Part shown: positions 27,866 through 37,027 of the stretch, piece by piece | Layout: every line of letters starts with the position of its first letter | How positions within the stretch are numbered: position 1 is the stretch's first letter | Translations under genes and position numbers: made by a program | Assembly (NCBI RefSeq): GCF_042661025.1 | Contig: NZ_JBHSWH010000001.1 | Location: 1,612,001 to 1,676,000 of the forward strand | Direction of reading: 5' to 3' | DNA length: 64,000 nucleotides | Source: Flexivirga alba | GTDB taxonomy: Bacteria > Actinomycetota > Actinomycetes > Actinomycetales > Dermatophilaceae | Notes under the pieces: model-generated | What the model saw: the letters and a program-made list of their open reading frames with translations, nothing else | Told to the model about the DNA's origin: nothing | Databases searched by the model: none

Positions 27866-29468
27866 CAGCGATGCCTGCACTCTCGTTGCCGGCTCGGTCG
27901 ATTGCGCTCACGACATACACCTGCGTGCCCGAAGCGGGATCCGTGTCGGTCCAGCTGTTGTTGCGCTGGCCCGCAGGTATGACGGCCGCGAGATGCCGAG
28001 CGTCCGCGAGATCGCGACTCTTGGCGTGTGTGCGCGTGCTCTGGACGGGCACCCGGTAGATCGCGAAGTGCGCCGTGTCGCGCGAACCGGACTGCCACTG
28101 CAGCGAATTGCCGTCACGCCGCAGACCGGAGACGCGTGCGGGCGCTCGATGCTTCAGCCACGGACTGACCGGAGGTAAGGCCGGTCGCGAGTACCAAGTC
28201 TCGTCGAGCAGCGTCGTGGCGCCGAGCTCGTCCTTGCGGACCGGGACCGCCGAGAAGTAGATGTTGCCCTGCACCTGCGGATAATTCGTATTGAGCTGCA
28301 GGTGCGAGGAGAGCTCTCCGGGGTTCAGCCAATGCGGGTCGACCGCTCCGTTCGTGTTGACCTTGTAGCTGGCCTGCCCGATGTAGAGGTGCACCGGGGT
28401 GCCGTTCACGACGTCCGACCACCAGGGAACCAGCTTGGCGTAGTCAGCCGGCGCGAAACCGATCGACCAGTAGACCTGCGGGCAGATGTAGTCGATCCAA
28501 CCCTTCTTGACCCAGCCACGCGTGTCGGCATACAGGTCGTCGTAGGTCTGAGCACCTGCGGTCGTGTCGGAGCCGGTCGGGTCGGTCGCCTTGTTACGCC
28601 ATACGGCGAAGGGAGATATTCCGAACTGGCACAACGGTTTTGCTCGCTTGATGCGGTCACCGAGGCGGACGATGAGGTCGTCGATGTTGGATCGGCGCCA
28701 GTCGGCCAACGACATACCGTTGCCGTACTCGGCGTACTGCTCCTCATCGTGGAATGTCTTGCCCGCGACCGGATACGGGTAGAAGTAGTCGTCGAAATGC
28801 ACGGCGTCGATGTCGTAGCGCTCGACCGCGTCCATGATCGCGTCCTCGATGAAGTGCCGGACCACGGGTTCGCCGGGGTTGTAGTAGAGCTTGCCGCCAT
28901 ACGGCAGAACCCAGTCGGGATGCTGGCGAGCCGGATGCGACGGGATCAGCGTGCTCGGGTCCTCGGTCATCGCGACACGGAACGGGTTGAACCACGCGTG
29001 CAGTTCGAGGTTGCGCTTGTGCGCCTCGTCGACGGCGAAGCCGAGCGGATCGTAGCCGGGGTCCTTCCCCTGCTCGCCGGTCAACCAGACCGACCACGGC
29101 TCGAAGGGCGACGGCCACAGCGCGTCGGCGGTTGGGCGCACCTGGAGCACGACGACGTTGTGGCGCTGCTCGACCGCAAGGTCCAGCCAGGCGATCAGCT
29201 CCGCCTGTTGATCCGTGACCGAAAGGCCCTCCTTGGATGGCCAGTCGATGTTGGCGACCACCGAAACCCACATCGCACGCAGTTCGTGCTTGGGCGCCGC
29301 GGGATCGGTGGGGTATTGGCCCGGGCGGGGTTGCGGCACAACGTAATTGCGTCCATAGCTCGGGCTGGCGTCAGCGGCACAGGTCGTCGCTGCGGCCATG
29401 AACGGCGCGGCAGCGATGCCGAGCAGCACGCTGCGGCGGGCCGGGTGATTCGAATGGTCGACGGACAT
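27858..29468 (-). CDS. Secreted glycoside-hydrolase-like protein (GHL10/DUF187)
   Basis: 536 aa. Twin-arginine-type signal (PARRSVLLGIAAAPFMAAA) and cleavage near residue 32, so exported. The catalytic-like barrel (about 65-410) contains RAMWVSVVANIDWPSKEG, WFNPFRVAM, VRHFIEDAIMDAVERYDIDA, then VHFDDYFYPYP with its acidic pair, and GWIDYICPQVYW. A C-terminal beta-sandwich (about 430-536) ends in a fibronectin-like YVVSAIDRAGNES. GHL10 members are thought to act on cell-wall or peptidoglycan-linked sugars; the exact bond is unknown. Confidence 0.9.
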   Translation of the reverse strand: MSVDHSNHPARRSVLLGIAAAPFMAAATTCAADASPSYGRNYVVPQPRPGQYPTDPAAPKHELRAMWVSVVANIDWPSKEGLSVTDQQAELIAWLDLAVEQRHNVVVLQVRPTADALWPSPFEPWSVWLTGEQGKDPGYDPLGFAVDEAHKRNLELHAWFNPFRVAMTEDPSTLIPSHPARQHPDWVLPYGGKLYYNPGEPVVRHFIEDAIMDAVERYDIDAVHFDDYFYPYPVAGKTFHDEEQYAEYGNGMSLADWRRSNIDDLIVRLGDRIKRAKPLCQFGISPFAVWRNKATDPTGSDTTAGAQTYDDLYADTRGWVKKGWIDYICPQVYWSIGFAPADYAKLVPWWSDVVNGTPVHLYIGQASYKVNTNGAVDPHWLNPGELSSHLQLNTNYPQVQGNIYFSAVPVRKDELGATTLLDETWYSRPALPPVSPWLKHRAPARVSGLRRDGNSLQWQSGSRDTAHFAIYRVPVQSTRTHAKSRDLADARHLAAVIPAGQRNNSWTDTDPASGTQVYVVSAIDRAGNESAGIAVI

Positions 29469-29613
29469 GTCGGCTCCTTGGTCCAGGGGTATGCCGACTC
29501 TGTCACCGCCACTCGCACGCTGGGTGGTTTACGCGGTGCCTATTTTGAAGAGAATTCCTAACGCTTCGCCCTCGCGCTGACGCCGAGTTCGCTTGGGCCG
29601 CCGAAGTCTCCGG

Positions 29614-30567
29614 TCACCCGCCGAACTCTTCCAACGGCAGCGGTGGGGTGTCCCAGTCGTCGGCCGCGGACTTGGCTGAAGCGGGCTTCTTCGCGGGTTC
29701 GGCGGCCGGGGTGGGCGTCGTCTCGGCCGGAGGCGCAGGAGCCGCGTGCGTTTCCGGTGTTGTGCCTTCGATCGGGGGTGGAGGTGTGTCCCAGTCGTCG
29801 CCGGAAGGAGCGGCGGGTGTCGGGGCGGCCGGTGCGGCTGACGGGGCAGCATCGTCCAGCGGCGGTGGCGGTGCGTCCCAGTCGTCGCCGGAAGGAGCGG
29901 CGGGTGTCGGGGCGGCCGGTGCGGCTGACGGGGCAGCATCGTCCAGCGGCGGTGGCGGTGCGTCCCAGTCGTCGCCGGAAGGAGCGGCGGGTGTCGGGGC
30001 GGCCGGTGCGGCTGACGGGGCAGCATCGTCCAGCGGCGGTGGCGGTGCGTCCCAGTCGTCGCCGGAAGGAGCGGCGGGTGTCGGGGCGGCCGGTGCGGCT
30101 GACGGGGCAGCATCGTCCAGCGGCGGTGGCGGTGCGTCCCAGTCGTCATCGGAAGCAGCAGCCGGTGCCGGGGCGGGCGCGGAATCGTCGAGCGCCGGCG
30201 GTGCGGCATCCCAATCGTCGGCCGCCGGAGCTGCTGGTGCGTCAGCCTTGGGTGCGTCAGCCTTGGGCGCGTCGGTGGACGAATCGCTCGGCGACGCAAC
30301 TGCTGCGGTGGCAGCCACACCTGTTGCTGCTGCGGCACCGGCCGCAACCGTGGCAGCGGCCGCCGGCGACTTCTCCTCCGGCGATTTCGCGGCCGGTGCT
30401 TCCTCGGGTGCTTCCCCCAAAGCCGCCGGCTCGTTCGCGGTGCTGACCTTCTGACTACCGCTGACACCGTGTATGCCGACGGAGCGGCCATGCTTCGGGT
30501 CGCGCAGCAACAGCCACAGGACGACTGCGAGCACCACGACGACCAGGGCCAGGACCAGCCACACCAT
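29614..30567 (-). CDS. Single-pass membrane protein with DDWD repeats
   Basis: 317 aa, no recognised family. One N-terminal membrane helix (MVWLVLALVVVVLAVVLWLLL), then a basic stop-transfer (RDPKHGR), an Ala/Pro-rich low-complexity stretch, and seven DDWD motifs, mostly followed by APPPPLDD or TPPPPIEG. Four exact 29-residue units (87 bp each) form the centre. The last motif ends the protein as DDWDTPPLPLEEFGG. ATG 30567 is preceded by GAGGTG; upstream GTG and TTG are possible. The topology predicts a cytoplasmic tail bearing repeated acidic-Trp-polyproline peptides, which looks like a multivalent docking sequence. Confidence 0.72.
   Translation of the reverse strand: MVWLVLALVVVVLAVVLWLLLRDPKHGRSVGIHGVSGSQKVSTANEPAALGEAPEEAPAAKSPEEKSPAAAATVAAGAAAATGVAATAAVASPSDSSTDAPKADAPKADAPAAPAADDWDAAPPALDDSAPAPAPAAASDDDWDAPPPPLDDAAPSAAPAAPTPAAPSGDDWDAPPPPLDDAAPSAAPAAPTPAAPSGDDWDAPPPPLDDAAPSAAPAAPTPAAPSGDDWDAPPPPLDDAAPSAAPAAPTPAAPSGDDWDTPPPPIEGTTPETHAAPAPPAETTPTPAAEPAKKPASAKSAADDWDTPPLPLEEFGG
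29792..30139. repeat. Four perfect 87-bp coding repeats
   Basis: Units begin at 29792, 29879, 29966 and 30053; a diverged fifth follows at 30140. Each encodes one DDWDAPPPPLDD block and an Ala/Pro spacer. The near identity at DNA level points to recent amplification or gene conversion. Confidence 0.92.
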
Positions 30568-30726
30568 GCGGAACACCTCGGATTTCGACGGAGACACCAA
30601 CTAGCGCATCACCCTAACGAGTCCGCAACGGCTCCGCCGACCTGTCTACCCGCCGGTAACAAGCCTGACGTGGCCGCCGGGACCCCGACTCGCAGGGCGG
30701 CGGTATGGCGAACACCCCGCGCGGGC

Positions 30727-30732
30727 TACCGT
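30727..30732 (+). promoter_or_regulatory. -10 box of leaderless promoter
   Basis: TACCGT ends 7 nt before GTG 30740. Confidence 0.5.
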
Positions 30733-30739
30733 TCTCCGC

Positions 30740-31030
30740 GTGACGGAGCAGGACAAGCCGACCGGTGCGGACGGCCAGAACGGCCAGCAGCGAGAGCCGC
30801 GCGTGGTGCGACGGCGGGTGCGTCGTGCACCCGATTTCCGACGGTTCATCATCACCGGTGCCATCGTTGGCCTGATTGTCGGCGTGATCATCGGCAACGG
30901 CGGACCGAACATCCAGGGTTACTCGGACCGCACCGGCATCGCACTCATCGGCGGAGTGTTGGCCGCCTTCGGAGCGCTCGCGGGTGCCGTTATCGCCCTG
31001 ATCCTCGAACGGCTCCTCAACCGCCGGTAA
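30740..31030 (+). CDS. Small two-helix membrane protein
   Basis: 96 aa. A basic N-terminal tail (VVRRRVRRAPDFRRF), then helix ITGAIVGLIVGVIIG, a short loop NGGPNIQGYSDRTG, and helix IALIGGVLAAFGALAGAVIALIL ending in RR. No known function. It lies 33 bp upstream of purF. Small proteins of this type upstream of purF have a conserved feel in Micrococcales, but that is only my impression. Confidence 0.75.
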   Translation: MTEQDKPTGADGQNGQQREPRVVRRRVRRAPDFRRFIITGAIVGLIVGVIIGNGGPNIQGYSDRTGIALIGGVLAAFGALAGAVIALILERLLNRR

Positions 31031-31051
31031 CAAGGTTTCCGCTCGTCATGT

Positions 31052-31069
31052 CACACTGGTGACGTGGCG
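31052..31069 (+). promoter_or_regulatory. purF -10 box overlapped by a palindrome
   Basis: CACACT (31052-31057) ends 6 nt before GTG 31064. The sequence GTCAC-actg-GTGAC covers the -10 and the start region, so a repressor bound there would block transcription. The same CACACT word lies upstream of purL on the minus strand. Confidence 0.4.
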
Positions 31070-32653
31070 CGCGGAGATGGACGGCTGACACACGATCTAC
31101 TTCCCGGTGAGAAGGCACCCCAGGACGAATGCGGTGTATTCGGTGTCTGGGCTCCTGGCGAAGAAGTCGCGAAACTCACCTACTTCGGGCTCTATGCCCT
31201 GCAACACCGAGGCCAGGAGTCGGCCGGCATCGCGACGAGCGACGGCCACAGCATCCTGGTCTACAAGGACATGGGCCTGGTCTCGCAGGTCTTCGACGAG
31301 TCGAGCCTGACCTCCCTGCGCGGGCACCTCGCGATCGGCCACACCCGCTACTCCACGACAGGTGGCAGCACCTGGGAGAACGCCCAACCGACCCTCGGCG
31401 GTAGCGACCGAGGCACCGTGGCACTCGCGCACAACGGCAACCTCATCAACACGGCCCACCTGCGCGACCTCGTCGACGAGAAGCTCGACGGCCGTGCCGC
31501 ACGAGGCGAACTCGCACGCGGCAACACCTCGGACACCGCCGTCGTCACCGCCTTGCTGTCGGAGAACCCCGACAAGCCGCTCGAGGAAACCGCGCTCGAA
31601 GTGCTGCCCAAGCTGGAGGGCGCCTACTGCTTCGTCTTCATGGACGAGCACACGCTGTATGCCGCTCGTGACCCGTATGGCGTGCGGCCTCTCGCCCTCG
31701 GCCGGCTCGACCGCGGCTGGGTGGTGGCCTCCGAGACGGCCGCGCTGCAGACCATCGGCGCGAGTATCGTCCGCGAGGTCGAGCCCGGCGAGCTGATCGC
31801 TATCGACGAATACGGCCTGCGCAGTCACAAGTTCGCCGAACCCAAGCCCAAGGGTTGCGTCTTCGAATACGTCTACCTGGCTCGTCCCGACGCGGTGATC
31901 CGCGGCCGGGTCGTCCATGAGGCACGCGTCGAGATGGGGCGGGCACTTGCCCGGGAGCACCCGATCGACGCCGACCTGGTGATCGGCGTGCCCGAGTCGG
32001 GCGTTCCGGCGGCGACCGGTTACGCGCAGGAGTCCGGCATACCGTTCGGCCAGGGGTTCGTGAAGAACGCCTACGTCGGCCGGACCTTCATTCAGCCGAG
32101 CCAGACGCTGCGCCAGCTCGGCATCCGACTCAAGCTCAACCCGCTGCAGCACGCCGTCAAGGGCAAGCGGCTGGTCGTCGTCGATGACTCGATCGTGCGC
32201 GGCAACACCCAGCGCGCCCAGATCCGGATGTTGCGCGAGGCCGGGGCCGCCGAGATCCACGTGCGCATCTCCTCCCCGCCGATCACCTGGCCGTGCTTCT
32301 ACGGCATCGACTTCGCCACTCGTGCGGAGCTGATCGCCACCGGCCTCGGGACCGAGGAGATCCGGGCGTCCATCGGCGCGGACTCGCTCGGCTACATCTC
32401 CGAGGACGGCATGGTCGGCGCCACCAAGCAGCCGAAGGACGAGCTGTGCCGGGCGTGTTTCACCGGTGAATACCCGATCCCGCTGCCCGAGGACGGGCGC
32501 ATCGGCAAGCACGTGCTGGAGACCCTGCCGATCGACGTTCGCACCGGCCACGACACCTCGGTGGATGTCGCCGAGCAGGACCGCCGCAGTGACGCGGAGG
32601 GAGTGTCACTCGGCTTGTCCGGTGGCGCCGAGAACTCCCTGTTGCAGCCCTGA
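31064..32653 (+). CDS. purF: Amidophosphoribosyltransferase
   Basis: First committed enzyme of purine synthesis: PRPP plus glutamine to phosphoribosylamine. 529 aa. A propeptide of about 22 residues precedes the Cys of DECGVFGVW, which becomes the N-terminal nucleophile. Glutaminase motifs include LQHRGQESAGIA and YSTTGGS. PRPP loop VVVDDSIVRGNTQ. Cysteines in WPCFYGID and CRACFTGEYP are consistent with the Bacillus-type Fe-S cluster ligands. GTG start with leaderless spacing. Followed after 34 bp by purM. Confidence 0.97.
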   Translation: MARGDGRLTHDLLPGEKAPQDECGVFGVWAPGEEVAKLTYFGLYALQHRGQESAGIATSDGHSILVYKDMGLVSQVFDESSLTSLRGHLAIGHTRYSTTGGSTWENAQPTLGGSDRGTVALAHNGNLINTAHLRDLVDEKLDGRAARGELARGNTSDTAVVTALLSENPDKPLEETALEVLPKLEGAYCFVFMDEHTLYAARDPYGVRPLALGRLDRGWVVASETAALQTIGASIVREVEPGELIAIDEYGLRSHKFAEPKPKGCVFEYVYLARPDAVIRGRVVHEARVEMGRALAREHPIDADLVIGVPESGVPAATGYAQESGIPFGQGFVKNAYVGRTFIQPSQTLRQLGIRLKLNPLQHAVKGKRLVVVDDSIVRGNTQRAQIRMLREAGAAEIHVRISSPPITWPCFYGIDFATRAELIATGLGTEEIRASIGADSLGYISEDGMVGATKQPKDELCRACFTGEYPIPLPEDGRIGKHVLETLPIDVRTGHDTSVDVAEQDRRSDAEGVSLGLSGGAENSLLQP

Positions 32654-32687
32654 CCTACCGCCATACACAGCTGAAGAAGGACGCCCG

Positions 32688-33797
32688 ATGCCCGACTCCC
32701 CGCAGATCACGTATGCCGCAGCAGGTGTCGACGTCGAGGCGGGTGACAAGGCCGTCGAGCTGATGAAGGAGTCGGTGCGGCGCGCGACCCGGCCCGAGGT
32801 GATCGGCGGTCTCGGCGGCTTCGCCGGCCTCTTCGACGCGTCCGCGATCGCCCGCTTCGCACACCCGGTCCTGGCGACCTCCACCGACGGCGTCGGCACG
32901 AAGGTCGCGATCGCACAGGCGATGGATGTGCACAACACCATCGGCTTCGACCTGGTCGGCATGGTCGTCGATGACATCGTCGTCTGCGGCGCGGAACCGC
33001 TCTTCATGACCGACTACATCGCGACCGGCAAGGTCGTCCCGGAGCGCATCGCCGCGATCGTCCAAGGCATCGCCGCGGCCTGCCAGCAGGCGAACGTCGC
33101 GCTCGTCGGCGGCGAGACGGCCGAACACCCCGGGCTGCTGGAGCCCAGTGAGTATGACGTGGCCGGCGCGGCCACCGGTGCGGTCGAGCGCGCTGACCTG
33201 CTCACCCCGGAGCTCGTGCAGGCGGGCGACGTCGTGCTCGGCGTACCGTCCAGCGGCCTGCACTCCAACGGCTTCTCGCTGGTGCGTCGCGTCATCACGT
33301 CCGCCGGCTGGCAGCTGGACCGCGAGGTGCCGGAGTTCGGCTCCACTCTCGGCGAGGAGTTGCTCACCCCGACTCGCGTGTATGCCGCCGACCTCCTGCG
33401 GCTGGTGAAGGAATTGCCGATCCACGCGCTCTCGCACGTGACCGGCGGTGGGCTCGCCGCGAACCTGGCGCGGGTGCTGCCGACCGGGCTGACCGCCGTG
33501 GTGGACCGCAGCAGCTGGACACCGCCGGCCGTCTTCTCGGTGATCGGTGGGCTCGGCAACGTTCCGCAGCAGGACATCGAGCGCACGCTCAACCAGGGGG
33601 TCGGCTTCGCTGTCGTGCTGCCCGAAGATGCGGTCGATGAAGCGCTCGCGTTGCTTGCAGCGTGCGACCTACCCAGCTGGGTGATGGGCACCGTGCGGGC
33701 GACCGACGAGGTCGACGGAGCGGTCGCGGAAATCGTCACGGGCGCCAAGGGCGCAAAGTCCGGTGGTGCACAGCTCATCGGTGCGCACCGGCAGTGA
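32688..33797 (+). CDS. purM: Phosphoribosylformylglycinamidine cyclo-ligase
   Basis: AIR synthetase, ATP-dependent ring closure of FGAM. 369 aa. Conserved YAAAGVDVEAGDKAVELMK, LATSTDGVGTKVAIA, FDLVGMVVDDIVVCGAEPLF, GGETAEHPG, and HVTGGGLAANLARVLP. ATG 32688 has GAAGAAGGA upstream. Operon with purF, ended by a hairpin at 33805. Confidence 0.97.
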   Translation: MPDSPQITYAAAGVDVEAGDKAVELMKESVRRATRPEVIGGLGGFAGLFDASAIARFAHPVLATSTDGVGTKVAIAQAMDVHNTIGFDLVGMVVDDIVVCGAEPLFMTDYIATGKVVPERIAAIVQGIAAACQQANVALVGGETAEHPGLLEPSEYDVAGAATGAVERADLLTPELVQAGDVVLGVPSSGLHSNGFSLVRRVITSAGWQLDREVPEFGSTLGEELLTPTRVYAADLLRLVKELPIHALSHVTGGGLAANLARVLPTGLTAVVDRSSWTPPAVFSVIGGLGNVPQQDIERTLNQGVGFAVVLPEDAVDEALALLAACDLPSWVMGTVRATDEVDGAVAEIVTGAKGAKSGGAQLIGAHRQ

Positions 33798-33804
33798 TCT
33801 GGTT

Positions 33805-33825
33805 TCGGTGACTTGAGGTCACCGA
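33805..33825. terminator. Hairpin between convergent purM and DUF3073 gene
   Basis: TCGGTGAC-ttgag-GTCACCGA, a perfect 8-bp stem, 8 bp after the purM stop. Confidence 0.7.
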
Positions 33826-33856
33826 GGTCAGCGACGTATCGAACTGGGGGACAGGG

Positions 33857-34054
33857 TCAATCGCGATGCGACGCCCAGTCGGCATAGTCGCCGTAGTCGT
33901 CGTCAGTGCGCGACGACTCCTCGGCTTCCTCCGCCGTTTTGTGAGTGCCCGAGCTGAGTTCGCGCTCGAGTGCATTCAGATCGGTATCGGGAGAGAAGTA
34001 CTTCAGCTCCCGGGCAACCTTGGTCTGCTTGGCTTTGGCCCGGCCGCGCCCCAT
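33857..34054 (-). CDS. DUF3073 protein
   Basis: 65 aa. Starts MGRGRAKAKQTKVARELKY and continues FSPDTDLNALERELSS, the invariant block of DUF3073, a small actinobacterial protein of unknown role. The acidic tail DDDYGDYADW is typical. ATG 34054 has GAGGGGG upstream; the longer open frame is not conserved. Neighbouring purM is the usual location for this family. Confidence 0.92.
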   Translation of the reverse strand: MGRGRAKAKQTKVARELKYFSPDTDLNALERELSSGTHKTAEEAEESSRTDDDYGDYADWASHRD

Positions 34055-34207
34055 GGCGAGACCCCCTCGTGTGTGTTGCCGGGGTGCGACAAGCGGAGGA
34101 TCGTGCGTGCACGAGACCGCCATCGGACCCCGGGATCCTGGGTATATGTCGTGAGGTAAACGGTACCTCAGGCCCCGAACATTCCAAGCATCGACTGGCG
34201 CTCGGCG

Positions 34208-34828
34208 TCACAGATCGGCGTCATCGCCCCGTGCGCGCAGTCGGATCAGTGCTGCGACGCCGCCGACGAGCAGCACGGCGAGCACCGCCATACCGATGAT
34301 CAGCAGTGGCTCGTTGTTGGTCTTGTCGGTCGGTCGCTGGAAGCTGGGGACCGAGGTGGAGTAGCTGGTCTCCACGCTGTTCGACGAGCTGCCGCGCTGC
34401 AGGCCGCCGCTGGCGGTGGAGGACGCCTTCGCTGTCGTCGTGGTCTTCGGCGCGTCGGCGGCGTTCAGCGAGAAGTTGAAGTTGCCGCTCACGGGGTGGC
34501 CGTCAGCAGACGTGACCCGCCATACGACGCGGATCGTGCCGGGGGTCGTCGCTGCCTTCAACTGCTGCGTGACCACCGTGTCGCTGATGACCGGTTTCCC
34601 GGTCTGCAACTGAGCGCCCGATGCGTCCTCAACCTGGATCGCGATGCCGATGTCGCGAACCGTGTCGCTGAACGTCAGCCGCAGCGACGTCGGTGCCGTG
34701 TGCAGGTCGGTGCCGGCCGACGGGTTGGACCCGACCAGCTCGTCGTGCGCCGACGCGTGGCCGGCGCCGACCAGCCACGCCGTCAGCAACAGTGGCAGGA
34801 GGAGCAGGATGCCGAGACGGGGACGCAT
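34208..34828 (-). CDS. CopC-domain exported copper-binding protein
   Basis: 206 aa. Signal peptide ILLLLPLLLTAWLVGAGHASA, with mature N terminus HDELVGSNPSAG, where the first His is the usual Cu(II) ligand. CopC beta-sandwich to about residue 125, with SADGHPVSGNF supplying the second His. Ser/Thr-rich linker, then a C-terminal membrane helix (PLLIIGMAVLAVLLVGGVAALI) and basic tail. The form matches YobA/CopC-type anchored proteins; no CopD partner is fused or adjacent. Confidence 0.9.
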   Translation of the reverse strand: MRPRLGILLLLPLLLTAWLVGAGHASAHDELVGSNPSAGTDLHTAPTSLRLTFSDTVRDIGIAIQVEDASGAQLQTGKPVISDTVVTQQLKAATTPGTIRVVWRVTSADGHPVSGNFNFSLNAADAPKTTTTAKASSTASGGLQRGSSSNSVETSYSTSVPSFQRPTDKTNNEPLLIIGMAVLAVLLVGGVAALIRLRARGDDADL

Positions 34829-34878
34829 GGGCCCGATTATGTCGGCCGAGCCCATGCGTCCGGTCCTGAGGTGCGTTG

Positions 34879-35601
34879 TCAGCTCAGCTGAACCGTCTTC
34901 GCGTCCTCGAAGAATCCGCCGCTGAAGTCGATGGCCGTCGCCTTCACACCAGCCGGCATGTCGTAGACGAGGATGCCGTCCACGGCGTTGCCCGGATTGA
35001 TCTGCTGCAGCCAGACATCGTTGTTCTTCATCGACAGTTCCGCCATGCTGTCGGTTTCGTAGGTCTTGCTGTCGGCGTCCTTGATCTTCTGCTCGGAGTC
35101 GTCCAGTGTCTCGGACTCCTTGCCGACATTGCGGACCGTGACGTAGACGAGCGTGTAACGGCCCTGAGCCTTCTGGGTCAGGTATTGCTGACCGACCTGC
35201 GTCTGGTCGCGCACCACCTTGGTGACGGTGAACTGCAGGTCGCCGGACTTCACCGGCGTCCCGATGCCTGGGCTCTTGGTGGCAGGCTTCGGCGCCGCCT
35301 TCTTGGTCGTCTGTTTGGCCGTCTGCTTGGCCGGGTGCTGGGCGGCGTCGTTCGTTGCGCTCGTCGGCTGGCTCGCGGCCGTCGTCGGCTGCGGGTCCGA
35401 CGAGCCGCCACTGGAACTGGCGGCGGTGGCGATCACGATGACCGCGACCAGGCCGAAGAGCCCGGTCAGGATCTTGTGCCGGGCGAACCAGTTCCGCTTC
35501 TTCGGCGCCGGTCCCGGCGGCACCGGCGGGTAGGGACCGCCGGCCTGCGGCGGCTGGCCGCTCCACTGAGTGGGGTCCTGTGGGCCGTTGTACTGAGTCA
35601 T
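34879..35601 (-). CDS. Membrane-anchored DUF4352 protein
   Basis: 240 aa. Pro/Gly/Gln-rich cytoplasmic N terminus (about 45 residues), one membrane helix (ILTGLFGLVAVIVIATAA), a Ser/Thr/Lys linker, and an extracellular DUF4352 domain (about 110-240): VKSGDLQFTVTKVVRD, GRYTLVYVTVRNVG, and DGILVYDMPAG. DUF4352 is an immunoglobulin-like fold found on many Gram-positive surface proteins. Start preceded by GGAGGAG. Function unknown. Confidence 0.87.
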   Translation of the reverse strand: MTQYNGPQDPTQWSGQPPQAGGPYPPVPPGPAPKKRNWFARHKILTGLFGLVAVIVIATAASSSGGSSDPQPTTAASQPTSATNDAAQHPAKQTAKQTTKKAAPKPATKSPGIGTPVKSGDLQFTVTKVVRDQTQVGQQYLTQKAQGRYTLVYVTVRNVGKESETLDDSEQKIKDADSKTYETDSMAELSMKNNDVWLQQINPGNAVDGILVYDMPAGVKATAIDFSGGFFEDAKTVQLS

Positions 35602-35753
35602 CGCTGCTCCTCCGTTGGGTCGTGTTCTTGCGATGCCTCAGCAGACCGCCTCGGGCGGCCCTGCGACTTCCGGCGAGCGGCTCGTCATACCTCCACCGAT
35701 CGGGGGAGGGGGCAGTTCCCGGAAGGTGGATACGAGGCGTCGGTGGGCGGCTC

Positions 35754-35759
35754 TACAGT
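35754..35759 (+). promoter_or_regulatory. -10 box of leaderless promoter for NarL-type kinase
   Basis: TACAGT ends 6 nt before ATG 35766. Confidence 0.55.
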
Positions 35760-35765
35760 GCGGTC

Positions 35766-37027
35766 ATGCCGATCACGTCCGTCTCGCCCTGGTGGCGCTC
35801 ACCGCGCCTGCTGCGCGGCGTCGTGACGGCGCTGGTGGTGGTGCTGTGCATCGGCACCCAGATCACGACGTCCACCTACGCGCAGTCGCGGCATGACGGC
35901 ATCACGAACAAGGCCGTGGCCGACGCGGCGCAGCTGTCCGACCGTTTCTTTCCGGTCGCGTTGGTCGCCGTCGCCGTTGTCGTCGCGCTGGTCTGGCGGC
36001 ACAAGTGGCCGGTCTGGATCTCGCTGGGGATCAGCGCGCTGACGATCGCGTTGCCGCTCGACGCGATCACGCCGCTCTTCGCCCTGTATGCCGTGCTGCT
36101 CGCCGTCACCGGCCCGTGGATGTGGGCGAGCGTCGCACTGGCGACGGTGGCCGAGTTCGCAAGTGTATGGCGCGACGGCACCGGCAGCCGGGTCTCCTCG
36201 TGGGCCCGGGACATGTTCTCGATGAACGACGGAACGCACTTCCCGTGGTGGCTCGTCGTGCTGGAGACGGCATTCTTCCTGGCCGTGACGATCGGGTTGG
36301 CGATGCTGGTCCGCAGCCGAAAAGCGTTGCGCACCAGTCAAGTCCATGAGGTGCGCGCCGAGACGAAGCTGCACGCCCTCGGCGCGGAGGTGGCACGGCA
36401 GGCCGAGCGGGAGCAGATCGCCCGCGAGGTGCACGACGTGCTCGGGCACCGGCTGTCGCTGCTGTCGCTGCACGCGTCGGGCCTCGAGCTTGCCAGCCAG
36501 GACCCCAAGCTCGCCAAGAGCGCTGCACTGGTCCGCGAGGGCGCTCAGGAGTCGATGGCCGACCTGCGCTCGTTGCTGGCGGTGCTGCGCCAGCCCAGCG
36601 CTCCCGACATCAGCAAGGCGCTCCCGACGCTTGTCGACTTGCCGCAGCTGATCGACGAGTCACTGGCGGCAGGCAGCCCGGTCGCGGCCGGTGTCTTCCT
36701 CGATCGCGGAGCGGAGCTGCACGACCAGGTCAGCCGCAGCGCCTACCGGATCACCCAGGAGCTGCTGACCAACGCTCGACGGCACGCGCCGGGTGCTCCG
36801 GTGCGGCTGCAGATCGACGCCGGACCGGAAAAGGGGTGCAGATCAGCACCGCCAACCGCTCGCCCACCCCGACAGATCACACGATCCGGCCCGGCAACGG
36901 CCTCACCGGTGTGCATGAGCGGGTGCAGCAGGCCGGCGGGGAGTCGTGGGTGTGGGTTGACGACGACGGTGCGTTCCGCACCCTGGTGAAGCTGCCGTGG
37001 CAATGGAGAGGGACCGCAAGTGACTGA
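35766..37027 (+). CDS. NarL-type sensor histidine kinase (frameshifted)
   Basis: About 420 aa after joining. Four to five N-terminal membrane helices with short loops (no extracellular domain), a HisKA_3 helix REQIAREVHDVLGHRLSLL with the phosphoacceptor His, and an HATPase with ELLTNARRHAPGAP. The frame is lost at a G4 run (36833-36836). One extra G joins AGPEKG to VQISTANRS and the G-box GNGLTGVHERVQQAGG. The end overlaps the response regulator by 8 bp. Membrane-embedded sensing suggests cell-envelope stress, as in the LiaS/DesK group, but no target gene is adjacent. Confidence 0.9.

Noticed and set aside
29643..30454. Two plus-strand ORFs of about 267 aa
   Set aside because: Shadows of the repetitive minus-strand gene; low-complexity and without start signals.
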